Assembly: GCF_963662255.1 (NCBI RefSeq)
Contig: NC_085082.1
Coordinates: 930,001-994,000, forward strand
Reading direction: 5' to 3'
DNA length: 64,000 bases
Source: Cinclus cinclus
Lineage: Eukaryota; Chordata; Aves; Passeriformes; Cinclidae
A program made the translations under genes and the position numbers. The notes under the pieces were generated by a model. The model made no database searches. It was given only the letters and a program-made list of their open reading frames with translations, and had not been told where the DNA came from. This document shows, piece by piece, positions 11,901-41,939 of the stretch. Each line of letters starts with the position of its first letter. Position 1 is the stretch's first letter.

Positions 11901-12803
11901 TCAGGGAGATCAGGGGATCCCTGGAATCCTGGGAATGGGAATCCTGCTGGGATTGACCCCAGAGGATCCTGGCAATGGGAATCCTGCTGGGACTGACCCT
12001 GGAGAATGGAAAGAAATCCCTTGGGAATTGAGGGTGGGTGCCCTGGGAAAGGGAGGGGTCCCCCAAAAACCAGTGTCTGATCCCCTGGAAAAGGGAGGGG
12101 TCCTGCAGGAATTGAGGGTGGATCCCCTGGAAAAAGGGGAGATCCCGAGGGAATCCCATGGGAAAACCCCGAGGGGAATTCCTGGTGGGAGCAGCGAAGC
12201 CAAACCAGCACCAAACCTTCCTTTTTTCCCTCCCAATTTTTCCCCTTTTCCCAATCTTTCTCCTGGGATTTGGAGAAAATTCCATCCGGAGGTGGGTTTT
12301 TATTCCCGTTTTCCTGGTTTTTTCCCCACACTCCGCAGGGATTTCCCCCTCCTTTACTTCACAAATAATCCCTCGGGGGGAGTTTTGGGAGCAACTTCCC
12401 ACCCCAAAAAAAACCCCAAGCCCTCCCCAAAAACCACGACAGGTGCTCAAAAAAAAACATCCCAAAATTGCCTTAAATTGCGTGGATTTTGGCTCCAGCC
12501 CCCACAGGGCTTCCCAGAACCCCCCAAAATTCCTCAATTCCCCCAAATTCTTTCTTTTGTGGTGGCCACAAACCCCAAAAAGCTGCTTTCCCCCCCCCCC
12601 CTCCCCCCAAAAAAAATGCGTTCGGGGGAATGCCGAGCTGGAGGAGCTTTTTTAAATCAGGAAAAAGATGAATTTGGGGCTTTTCCCTTCACTTTGTGGC
12701 TTTCCCCCCCCCGAATTTGGGACATTTCTCCCCAAATTTCAGCGGGTGTTTCACTGCACTTCGGGTGGATTCTCCCGGCTTCTGGCGGGAGGTTTTTTTC
12801 GGC

Positions 12804-12841
12804 AATAAAGAGTGAAAAGCGGTGTTCGCGCTGTTAATAAA
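12804..12841 (+). terminator. C19orf47: Poly(A) signals of C19orf47
   Basis: Two AATAAA hexamers at 12804-12809 and 12836-12841, with GT-rich sequence between them. They sit about 1.6 kb after the stop codon and just before the AKT2 CpG promoter. Confidence 0.75.
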
Positions 12842-12879
12842 CGCTAATTTATGCGGAGTCATTGAGCGTTAATTAAAGG

Positions 12880-13480
12880 GGCGGGGCCTTGGCGCCCTCT
12901 GGTGGGCGGGAGTGCAGCGGAAGCCACGCCCCTTTCGCTTTGCCCACGCCCCCTCGCTGCGTGGCCGCGCATCGTGATGACGTCGTGGTCACGCCCCCCG
13001 GGGCAGGCGCGCGCGCGGGGTCTCCCCCTCACGATTTCCCCCACCCCCCCCCCCCCCCCGCATTTTTCCGTGTCCGTTTCCTTTTTCCGCCGCTTTTCCT
13101 TTTCTTTCCGGGACGGAGCAAAACAAACCCCCCCCCGAAGTTCCCGGGATGAGCGGCCGCAGCCGGCCGGGCCTGCGGCGTCCATGACAGGTGAGAGGAG
13201 ACGCCGTGTTTGTTCCTCCTCCCTCCCTTCCCCCCGCGCCTCGCAATGGGCTCGCCCGGCTCCTCAGAGGGGCAACGGAGGCCGCACCACCCGCACGCCG
13301 CCGCCGGGGGGCGCCGCATCCTTCCCCCCCCGGGGGAGAATGAGCTCGTCCGGTTCATGAGGGGGTCGGGGGAGGGGGGGCCGCACCACGCGCGGGGTGA
13401 AGGGGGGGACTCCCTCCCCCCCCCCGTGACCTTGCCATGGTCCCGCCCGCGCGCGGCGGGGGCGGCTGTGGGGAGCGAAC
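12880..13480 (+). promoter_or_regulatory. AKT2: CpG-island promoter of AKT2
   Basis: A CpG-dense stretch immediately follows the C19orf47 poly(A) signals. It includes GATGACGTCGTGGTCACG and many GC boxes. A plausible noncoding first exon ends at 13190 (CCATGACAG, then GTGAGAGG). That exon has no usable long frame, which fits a 5'UTR exon. Assignment rests on position and on the downstream AKT2 exon. Confidence 0.55.
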
Positions 13481-14084
13481 CACTCGTGAATTTTGGGGGG
13501 GAGGGGGGGGGGGGGAGTCCGTTTTGGGGGCGTTCTCTGCGTGTTCCCCTCCCCAATACCCCCAAGTTCACCCCCAGCCCTTCAGGATGAGACCCCCACC
13601 CCAAATTCCATCCCAAATTCCATCCCAAATTCCCCCCAAATGTCCTCCCCAGCAGCGGCGTTGAAACCTCTCCCTCCCCCCAATATTTGTTCCCCAGTGT
13701 CCCCCCAAAATCCCTCCTGAAATTCCTCCCCAGGTTCCTTCCCTCATTTCCCTCCCCCCAAAGATGCCCCCCCAAACATTTCCCCCTCATTTCCCCATCC
13801 CAATGTCCCCCCCTTCAATCCCACCCTGCCCAACTCCCCCCACGGCTCAAATCTCACTTTTTCTCCCCAAAAATCCCAATTCTGAGCCTTTTTCACCCTT
13901 TTTTTTTTTTTAAATTTTTTTTCTGGCGTTGCTGTCCCAGGAGGAGCCGGCACCGGGAGATTCCCACGGATCCGGATCCGGCGCTCGGGTACAGAGCGGG
14001 GGCTTCATCCCCAAAATTCCGATTTAATTGGATCGTTAATGAGGGGGGAAATGAGCCCCAGATCTCCCCTGTCCTCAACCTCTC

Positions 14085-14300
14085 CCAAAATCCCACAGAT
14101 CCATCCCAAAATCCCACAGATCCATCCCAAAATCGCACAAATCCGTCCCAAAATCCCACAGATCCGTCCCAAAATCCCACAGATCCGTCCCAAAATCCCA
14201 CAGATCTGTCCCAAAATCGTACAGATCCGTCCCAAAATCCCACAGATCCATCCCAAAAATCCCACAGATCCATCCCAAAAATCCCACAGATCCACCCTAG
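14085..14300. repeat. 21-bp minisatellite in AKT2 5' intron
   Basis: About ten copies of CCCAAAATCCCACAGATCCGT. Confidence 0.9.
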
Positions 14301-14557
14301 GAGCAGTTCCGTCCCAAAACTTCCCGAATCCTTCCCAAATCCCTCAATTCTGGGGCCGTTCCCCCTCAATTTTTGGGATTTTCGATCCTCTCGAGGTCCC
14401 AGCTGGATCCGGAGGGATCGGGATGGATCCCAAGGGATCCCGCAGGGGGATTTTGGGAGGGAAACTGAGGCAGGCCCTGTTCCCACAGGTGCTCCCTGCT
14501 CCGGAGGGCCCCGGGGGGGCTCCGGGATCGGTGACCCCGGGGGGGCTCCGGGCAACC

Positions 14558-14603
14558 ATGAGTGAGGTTTTGGTGGTCAAAGAGGGGTGGCTGCACAAGA
14601 GGG
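14558..14603 (+). CDS. AKT2: RAC-beta serine/threonine kinase AKT2, first coding exon only
   Basis: The exon runs from a 3' splice site (TTCCCACAG, exon from 14489) to a strong donor (G, then GTGAGTG). From the ATG at 14558 it encodes MSEVLVVKEGWLHKRG with the final Gly codon split after one base. This is the start of the AKT pleckstrin-homology domain, and the boundary matches the mammalian AKT first coding exon. The sequence alone does not separate AKT1, AKT2 and AKT3. AKT2 is chosen because it neighbours C19orf47 and PLD3 in human. The rest of the kinase is absent: only a minisatellite and a 200-N gap follow before ACTN4 sequence begins. Confidence 0.85.
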
Positions 14604-14734
14604 GTGAGTGGGGCTGGGATCTGGGATTTGGGGTTGGGGTTTGGGGTCTCAGAATGGGAGTGGGGGGAGTTTGGGAGGAGCTGGGTGTGTCGCTGTGTTG
14701 GGAGGGCTGGAAATGACCCCAGCATCCATCCCAA

Positions 14735-15269
14735 AATTGTTCCCGACGTCCATCCTGACGTCCATCCCAGTGTCCATCCCAGTGTCCCTCTGTCCATCCC
14801 AGTGTCCATCCCAGTGTCCATCCCCATCCCAGTGTCCATCCCAGTGTCCACCCCAGTGTCCATCCCAGTGTCCATTCCAGTGTCCATCCCCATCCCAGTG
14901 TCCATCCCAGTGTCCATCCCAGTGTCCCTCTGTCCATCCCAGTGTCCATCCTGACGTCCATCCCAGTGTCCATCCCAGTGTCCATCCCCATCCCAGTGTC
15001 CATCCCAGTGTCCATCCCAGTGTCCCTCTGTCCATCCCAGTGTCCATCCCAGTGTCCATCCCAGTGTCCCTCTGTCCATCCCAGTGTCCACCCCAGTGTC
15101 CATCCCAGTGTCCATCCCAGTGTCCATCCCCATCCCAGTGTCCATCCCAGTGTCCATCCTGACGTCCATCCCAGTGTCCATCCCAGTGTCCATCCAGTGT
15201 CCATCCCAGTGTCCATCCCCATCCCAGTGTCCATCCCAGTGTCCATCCCAGTGTCCCTCTGTCCATCCC
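14735..15269. repeat. Minisatellite CCCAGTGTCCAT up to the assembly gap
   Basis: A 12-bp-based tandem array (CAGTGTCCATCC with CCCCATCC and CTCTGTCC variants) runs directly into the N gap. It would be intron sequence of AKT2. Confidence 0.93.
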
Positions 15270-15469
15270 NNNNNNNNNNNNNNNNNNNNNNNNNNNNNNN
15301 NNNNNNNNNNNNNNNNNNNNNNNNNNNNNNNNNNNNNNNNNNNNNNNNNNNNNNNNNNNNNNNNNNNNNNNNNNNNNNNNNNNNNNNNNNNNNNNNNNNN
15401 NNNNNNNNNNNNNNNNNNNNNNNNNNNNNNNNNNNNNNNNNNNNNNNNNNNNNNNNNNNNNNNNNNNNN
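15270..15469. other. Assembly gap of exactly 200 N
   Basis: The round length suggests a placeholder. The left flank is an AKT2 intron repeat and the right flank is the ACTN4 intron before exon 2. The gap hides at least the other AKT2 exons and ACTN4 exon 1. Confidence 0.98.
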
Positions 15470-34915
<19,446 letters not shown>

Positions 34916-36773
34916 GCGCGCCCCGGCCCCTCCCGGCTCCCCCTTGCTCCTACTATGCAACACTTGATTCGTTTTGGGATATTTCGGGATGCGATTCCCC
35001 CCCCCCCTCCTTTTTTTTTTTTATTTTATTTTTTTTTTATTTTTTTTTTTTAATCCCCTTCGGGCTTCGCTTCCCGCGGAGCATCGCGGCACCACCACCA
35101 CCACTACCACCACCACCAACAACAAAAAAACCCCACAAAAAACAAAACGACAACAAAAACGTTATTTTTGGTAATGAGAAATTCCGGTTATTTTTCACGG
35201 GATCAGCGGCGTAGCCCGAGGGTTTTCCCCCTCTCTGCACTACACCCAACTTCCCTCTCTGCACCGTGGTAATTTATGGGTTTTACAGAGTGGAGGAGGG
35301 GGGGGAAATAAAATTTTGTGGGGGGGATTTTGAGGGTTTGTTGTTTTTTTATTTTTTTTTTTTAATTTTTTTTTTTTTTTCCGCTCACATTCCCACCTCA
35401 GAACAGCGTTTTGTGGACCAAAAATAAAATAAATAAATGGGGAAGATAGGGGAGGGGAAACGGGGTAGGGGGAAAGGGTGAGAAAAGAGCACGGAGAAAT
35501 GAGGTGAAATTAAGGGGGGGAAATGAAAATGAGGCGAATGTGGAGAGAGATGGAAAACTGGGAGAAAAAAATAGAAATTAAAAATATGGAGTGTGTGGAA
35601 AAATTGGGAGAATCATGGAGAAATCTGGAGGAATACAGAAAAATGTGGGGAAAATAATGACAAATGAGAATAAGGAGAAAAAAAAAAGAGAGAAACAAGG
35701 AGAACTGTGGAAAAATATCCAAAAATTTAGAGAAACAAGGAGGAGATTGAAGAGAAATCCACCTAATAAAGCGCCTGATCCTGGAAAATTTTGTCGGGAA
35801 GCAGAAAATTCCGGTTTCCTTTATAACTTTACGGATTTATTATATAAATATATATTCACTTAGCAGCTTCTTTGTCCTGTAATTAAAATATTGCTGGAAA
35901 AAAAAAAATTCTCTCTGGAATCTTGGGAGTTTTTCCTCACCTTTTCAGCAGGTACAGCCAAGGAAATGATCTTTAGGGGAGAGTGACCATTTTGAGGTAA
36001 AAGTGAACTTGTTAGGAGGGGACGTTTTGGGAGGTAAAATGGAGGTAATTTTTTTTTTTTTTTGACAGGTCAGGGAAATCATGGGAGTAAAACCTGAGGT
36101 GATCTATAAGTGATGGAAGGAATATTTTTGGGGTAAAATGTGGGGTACAGAGAGTGCAGGATCCCTAAGTTGTGTTGGGGGTTTTTCCCTTGTCCTTCTT
36201 CCCTTTCCCTCCCTTTTCCCCCTCAATTTTTTCTTTTTTTCCCTTACATTTCCTGGCTTTTTTCCCCCTCCATTTCCCCCTCATATTTCCCTCCATTTTC
36301 CCCTCACATTTCTCACATTTTCCTCTCACATTTCTCCCCACTTCCCCCTCACATTTCTCCCCTTTTCTCCCCTCACATTCCCTCCATTTCCCCCTCACAT
36401 TTCCCTCCATTTCTCCCCTCACATTCTCTCCATTTTCCCCTCACATTTCTCACATTTTCCCCTCACATTTCTCTCCATTTCCCCCTCACATTTCTCTCCA
36501 TTTCCCCCTCACATTTCTCACATTTTCCCCTCACATTTCTCCCCACTTCCCCCTCATATTTCTCCCCTTTTCTCCCCTCACATTTCCCTCCATTTCCCCC
36601 TCACATTTCTCCCCTTTTCTCCCCTCACGTTTTCCCGCCCTTTTCTCCCCTCACATTTCTCCTCCATTTCCCCCTCACATTTCCCCCACTTCCCCCTCAC
36701 ATTTCCCACCCTTTCTCCCCTCACATTTCCCACCCTTTCTCCCCTCAAGTCTCACAGCTGGAGCAGGAACAAC
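34916..36773. other. ACTN4 3'UTR and ACTN4/LGALS4 intergenic region
   Basis: ACTN4 poly(A) signal AATAAA at 35307-35312. Then comes A- and T-homopolymer-rich sequence, a purine-rich AGAAA stretch (35.4-35.75 kb), and a CCCCTCACATTTCTC repeat (36.2-36.75 kb). No gene is visible; the CAPN12 and LGALS7 genes that intervene in human are absent. Confidence 0.75.
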
Positions 36774-36779
36774 TTTATT
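36774..36779 (-). terminator. LGALS4: LGALS4 poly(A) signal
   Basis: AATAAA on the minus strand, about 90 bp after the LGALS4 stop codon. Confidence 0.85.
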
Positions 36780-36867
36780 GAGGTCAGTGTTGGGGGGAGA
36801 ACACTCTGAGCTCAGCTGGGCCCAGTTGAGGGGGTCACTTCCAGGGCGCTCACTGGGCACCAGCGGC

Positions 36868-39800
36868 TCAGAATTGGACAAAGGACAGCACGACATCGCC
36901 CTCGATCTCCAGCACGTCCACGTGGGGCCCGGCTGGCACCCGGTGGTGGAAATCGAAGAGCGGCTGCCCCTCAGCAAACACCTTGAACCGATGGTTCCCA
37001 CAGCGGATGGACAGCTGCAGGGGGATGGGGGGGGGGGGGGGGGGGGGGGCTGTCAAAATCCCCCAAATCCCCAAAATCCCCCAAAGCCGCTCCCCACACC
37101 CCAAATCCCCTCCAAAATCCACCTGGGCACTCCCAGAGTCAACCTGGACCCCAAAACCCCTTCTGACCCCCCCCCAAATCTCACCCCGAACCCCCCCAAT
37201 ATCCTCTCACAGGGACCCCAAAATCCCTCACAAACCCCTCCAAAATCTACCTGGGCACTCCCAGAGTCAACCTGGACCCCAAAACTTCCTGTGAGAATCC
37301 CAAATCTCACCCCAAACCCCCTCAATATTCACACAGAGAACCCAAAAATATCCCACAGCCACACCCCACACCCCAAACCCCCTCCAAAACCCACCTGGGC
37401 ACTCCCAGAGTCAACCTGGACCCCAAAACCCCTTCTGACCCCCCCAAATCTCACCCCAAACCCCCTCAATATTCACACAGAGACCACCCCAGAGCCTCCT
37501 CCCCCCCCCCAATCCCAAATCCCACCCAAAACATCCCAGAGACCCCCAAAATCCCAAAAATCCCCCCCATGCGCCCTACCCAGCACCCCAAACCCCACCC
37601 TGCTCCCTTCCCCAAAACCCCCCCCCAGACCCCAAAACTGCCCCCAGCCCCCTCCCCGCTCACGTCGAAGTAGCGGCCGGGCTGGAAGGGGCTGCAGCAG
37701 GAGATGTCGCGCTCCTCGTGGCCCCAGGAGCCCCCCAAAAACGAGTTGCGGACCACCTGCCCCCCCTCGTCCATGCGGGGGTTCAGGTGCAGAACCACGT
37801 CCCCCCCCGGGCCCGCCCGCAGGTTGATGTGGAACCTGGGGAGGGGGACACGGGGGGGGGGGGGGGGGGGGTCAGCGATGGGGGTTTGGGGGGGTTTGGG
37901 GTGAAGTTATTGGGGTTTGGGGGAGTGACGGGGGGGATTTAGGGGGTTTGGGGGGGTGATATTGGGGTTTGGGGGGGTTTGGGGTGGTGACAGGGGGGAT
38001 TTAGGGGGTTTGGGGGGGTGATATTGGGGTTTGGGGGGCTTTGGGGTGAAGTTATTGGGGTTTGGGGTGGTGACAGGGGGGATTTGGGGGATTCAGGGGG
38101 GTTGTGGGGATGATTTTGAGGTTTGATGTAGATTTTGGGGAGCCTGGGCTGGTGACATTGGGGTTTGGGGTAGATTTTGGGGGTCCTGGCGTGATTGGGA
38201 TGGTGACAGGGGCGTTTGGGGGAGATTCGCGGGGGGGAGTTTTGGGGGAGTTTGAGGGGGATTTTTGGGGTGTTTGGGGTTCTGGGGTGGTGACAGGGGA
38301 GTTCTGGGGTCAGGGGGAGGTTTAGGGGAGGGCCGGGGGGGGTTTGGGGGCTCAGGGAGTTTTGGGGAGGGGTCCCCAGTACCTGCTGGCGTTGTGGGGG
38401 ATGAAGCCCTTGATGATGATGGTTTTTTTGGGGAGCAGCCCCCCCGGGATGGTGGCGATGTAGGGGACGGTCTGTTGGGGTGGGGGTGGTGAGGGTCAAA
38501 AATGGGGGGCTCAGAGGGGGGGGCGAGACCCCCAGGGCCCCCCCAAATCCCAACAACGTCCCCAGAGCCCCCCAGGAACACAGATCCCACCCCCAGACCC
38601 CCCAAATTCCCCCCCAGGACCCTTCTGTCCCCTGCCAGGACCCCAAATCCTGCCCGGACCCCCTCCCAGGACCCCCCAAATCCCCCCCAGGACCCCCAAA
38701 CTCACCGGGTGCAAGGTGGGGGGCTGTCCCATCACCTGTGGGGGCACAGGGTGGGGTCAGTGGGGTGGGGGGACACACCCGGGGACCACCCCCAGGTTTT
38801 GGGGGCACAATTTTGGGGGGCAGTTTTGGGGGGGACCCCTCCCCACTTACCGGCAGGTTACATTCGGGGTACAGGGGGGTGGTCTGCGGCATGTCCTGGG
38901 GAGGGGGGGACAGCGCTCAGGGGGGACCCCCAAACCCACCCGGGGACCCCCAAATCCCACCTGGGAGCCCCAGATCCCACCTGGGGACCCCAAAAATCCA
39001 CTTAGGGACCCCCAAATCCCACCTGGGGACCTCAAACCCCACCCGGGGATCCCCAAATCCCACCTGGGGACCCCAAAATCCCACCTGGGAGCCCCAGATC
39101 CCACCTGGGGACCCCAAAAACCCACTTAGGGACCCCCAAATCCCACCTGGGGACCTCAAACCCCACCCGGGGATCCCCAAATCCCACCTGGGGCCCCTCA
39201 AATCCCACCTGGGGACCCCAAAATCCCACCTGGGGACCTCAAACCCCACCTGGAGAGGGCCAGATCCCACCTGGAGACCCCAAAACCCACTTAGGGACCC
39301 CCAAATCCCACCTGTGGACCTCAAACCCCACCTGGGGACCCCAAAATCCACCTGGGAAACCCCAAATCCCACCTGGGCCCCCCTAAACTCACCTGGGGAC
39401 CCCCAAAACCCGCCCGGGGACCCCCCACCCCCCCAGACTCACCGGGATGCAGGGGGGACCCACGGTCTGCAAAGGACAGAGGGGGGGTCAGAGAGATTTT
39501 GGGGTTCAGGGGTTTTTTTTTGGGGGGGGGGGGGGTCGTCACCCCAACCCCTTCAGCTCCAGGTGTGGGGGTGGGGACACCAGGTGGGCTTGGGGGTGTG
39601 GAAATGAGGAGGGTGGGGGAGGAGTTTTGGGTGCGGGGTGGGATTTGGGGAGCAGGGGGTGGAATTTGGGGGTTCAGGGCCAGAATTTGGGGGGGTTCAG
39701 GGGTGATTTTTGGGGGGGTTCAGGGGTGTTTTTTGGGGAGGTTCAGGGGTGTTTTTGGGGAGGTTCAGGGGTGTTTTTTGGGGGGGTTCAGGGGTGTTTT

Positions 39801-41412
39801 TTGGGGAGGTTCAGGGGTGTTTTTTGGGGAGGGGTCAGGGGTGTTTTTTGGGGAGGTTGGGTCCGGGGTGGTTTGTGGGATCAAGGGTTGGTTTTTGGGG
39901 CTCAGGGTCGGTTTTTGGGATCCAGGGCTGGTTTTTCTGGGGGGTTCCGGGGGTGTTTTTTGGGGGGCTCTCACCGTGCCCCCCAGCACCGAGGCCGAGT
40001 GCAGCTCCAGGTCCCCGTCCACGGTCACGGCCGTCACCTGCTCCGGGGGCAGCCGGTGCGGGAACTGCTCGTAGAACGTTCCGTTCACCAGGATCTGGGG
40101 GGACAGGCACCCCGAAATGCACCCGGGATACCCCAAAATACACCCCGGGACCCCCGAATATCCACACAGGGACACCAAATACCCCCCGGGACCCCCAAAT
40201 ACCCCCCGGGACCTCCTGTAACCCCCATGGGGACCCCAAATCCCCCTCTGGGCACCCCAAATCCTCCCTGAGGACCCCAAACTCCCCCTGAGGACCCCAA
40301 ACCCTGCCTGGAGACCCCAAACCCTGCCTGGAGACCCCTATAACCCTCTGTAGGACCCCCGCAAATCCCCCCCTTAGGCACCCCAAATCCCCCTGGGGAT
40401 CCCAAATCTGCTCCCGGACACCCCAAAACCCCCCCGGTAGCCCCCTGGGGGTACCCGGTAGCCCTCGGGGGTGACGCTGATGACCATCTCGAACCCCAAC
40501 CCCCCCCTCAGGGACCCCCCAATCCCCGGTAGCCCCCTGGGGGTACCCGGTAGCCCTCGGGGGTGACGCTGATGCCCATCTCGAACCCCAACCCCCCCCT
40601 TAGGGACCCCCCAATCCCCGGTAGCCCCCTGGGGGTACCCGGTAGCCCTCGGGGGTGACGCTGATGACCATCTCGAAGGGCCCCCCCGCGCTCAGCGGGT
40701 GCAGCTCCCGGCGCTGCTCGTCCCCCCAGCGCCCCCCCCTGCGGCTGTTGAGCACCGTGACCCCCCCCTGGAACCGCGGGTTCAGGTGCAGCGCCACGTC
40801 CGCGTCATCCTGGGCACCCAGCGCCAGGTTCACCCGGAACCTGGGGACAGAGAGGCCGCCCGGTGTCACCCGGTGTCACCTCGGTGTCACCTCGGTGTCA
40901 CCCGTGTGACCCAGAGCCCCCCCAGTGTCACCCGGTGTCACGTCAGCGTCACTTCAATGTCACCCAATGTCACCTCAACGTCACCCAGCGCCACCTCAGT
41001 GTCCCCGGTGTCACCTTAGTATCACCTCAGTGTTCCCAGTGCCCTCCCCCCCCCTCCCCGTCCCCCCAAGTGAGCCCCGGTGTCCCCCCAGAGCCCCCCC
41101 ACTGTCCTCCCAGTGCACCCAGTATCCCCCAGTGTCCCCCCAGAGCCCCCCCAGTGCCCCCAGTACCAGTCCGGTTGTGCGGCCACCACCCCCTGGATGT
41201 AAATGGCCATCCCGGGCCGGAGCCCCCCGACCACGGGGGCCACGTAGGGCAGGGGCTGGGGGGGAAAGGGGGGTCAGGGGGGTCCCCAAATGTCACTGCC
41301 AGGGTGACAGGGGACCCCCCGACCCCCGGATTTTGGGGTGCCCCAGCCCCGTTTTGGGGGTACCCACCGGGTTGTAGGCGGGCATGTACCCGGGCGGGGG
41401 CACGAACGTCAT
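36868..41412 (-). CDS. LGALS4: Galectin-4 (tandem-repeat galectin)
   Basis: Ten exons join in phase on the minus strand: 41412-41368, 41255-41167, 40840-40639, 40094-39975, 39466-39443, 38895-38851, 38735-38706, 38471-38383, 37835-37664, 37014-36868 (TGA), giving 320 aa, close to the human 323. The N-terminus [15 protein letters not shown] matches the Tyr/Pro-rich galectin-4 start. Each of the two carbohydrate-recognition domains carries the galactoside-binding signature: HLNPRF, VLNS and RWGDEQR in the first; HLNPRM, VVRNS and SWGHEER in the second. The linker is split over three tiny exons of 24, 45 and 30 nt. Galectin-4 is a cytosolic or secreted beta-galactoside lectin of gut epithelium that crosslinks membrane glycans. 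It sits upstream of ECH1 as in human. Confidence 0.95.
37050..37480. repeat. Approx. 130-bp repeat in last LGALS4 intron
   Basis: Three copies of a unit containing CACCTGGGCACTCCCAGAGT and CAACCTGGACCCCAAAACCC. Confidence 0.85.
37870..38370. repeat. G-rich repeat in LGALS4 intron
   Basis: Imperfect GTGATATTGGGGTTTGGGGG and GTGACAGGGGGGATTTAGGG modules between coding exons 8 and 9. Confidence 0.82.
38925..39420. repeat. LGALS4 intron repeat with adjacent AG-GT motifs
   Basis: Units of about 24-26 bp read GGTCCCCAGGTGGGATTTGG on the minus (sense) strand, so each contains CCCCAG followed directly by GTGGGA. About 18 units. Confidence 0.9.
39690..39870. repeat. GGTTCAGGGGTGTTTTTTGG minisatellite in LGALS4
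   Basis: About seven 24-25-bp units in the intron beside coding exon 4. Confidence 0.9.
40440..40690 (-). repeat. 92-bp array duplicating the LGALS4 exon 3 end and donor
   Basis: The exon end TCATCAGCGTCACCCCCGAG plus GGCTACCGG and donor GTACCCCCAG (minus strand) occurs three times, ending near 40456, 40547 and the real 40639. Confidence 0.9.
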
Positions 41413-41472
41413 GGTGGTGGCAGCGGTGACAGTGACAGCGGTGACAGCGACGCCGGGCACTCCGGGGGCCCC

Positions 41473-41478
41473 TTTATA
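41473..41478 (-). promoter_or_regulatory. LGALS4: TATA box of LGALS4
   Basis: GGGTATAAAGGGG on the minus strand lies about 60 bp upstream of the LGALS4 ATG, a position that fits a short 5'UTR. It is the clearest TATA box in the window and suits a tissue-specific gene. Confidence 0.75.
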
Positions 41479-41584
41479 CCCAAATCCAGCTGGGCCCCCC
41501 CAGATCCGGCCCCTCCCAGGGCGGGGTGAGGACTTTGACCCCCCCGGGGATGGGTGACACACCTGGCACAGGTGGCACCACCCT

Positions 41585-41755
41585 GGACTCTGCCCTGGGA
41601 GGGGCCTGCTGGGGACACCCCAGAGCCATGGTGGCACCTTGGGGACATGAGGGGGACACTGGGGACACCCCAGAGCCCTGGTGGCACCTTGGGGACATGA
41701 GGGGGACACTGGGGACACCCCAGAGCCATGGTGGCACCTTGGGGACACGGGGTCC
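41585..41755. repeat. Three 57-bp tandem copies between LGALS4 and ECH1
   Basis: Near-identical units of GAGCCATGGTGGCACCTTGG plus GGACATGAGGGGGACACTGG lie upstream of LGALS4. Confidence 0.9.
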
Positions 41756-41793
41756 CCTCAGTGACAAACCAATCAGACGTGGGGACAAACGAG

Positions 41794-41799
41794 TTTATT
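41794..41799 (-). terminator. ECH1: ECH1 poly(A) signal
   Basis: AATAAA on the minus strand, about 140 bp after the ECH1 stop codon. Confidence 0.85.
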
Positions 41800-41939
41800 G
41801 GGGGACACCGAGGTGGCCCCAGAGATGAGGAAGGGGACGCCGGGGACACCGAGGGGACACCCAGGTGGTTCTAGGGCCTGGAGAGGGACACCGGGGCTGT
41901 GGGTGGCACTGAGGTGGCACTGGTGGCACTGAGGTGACA

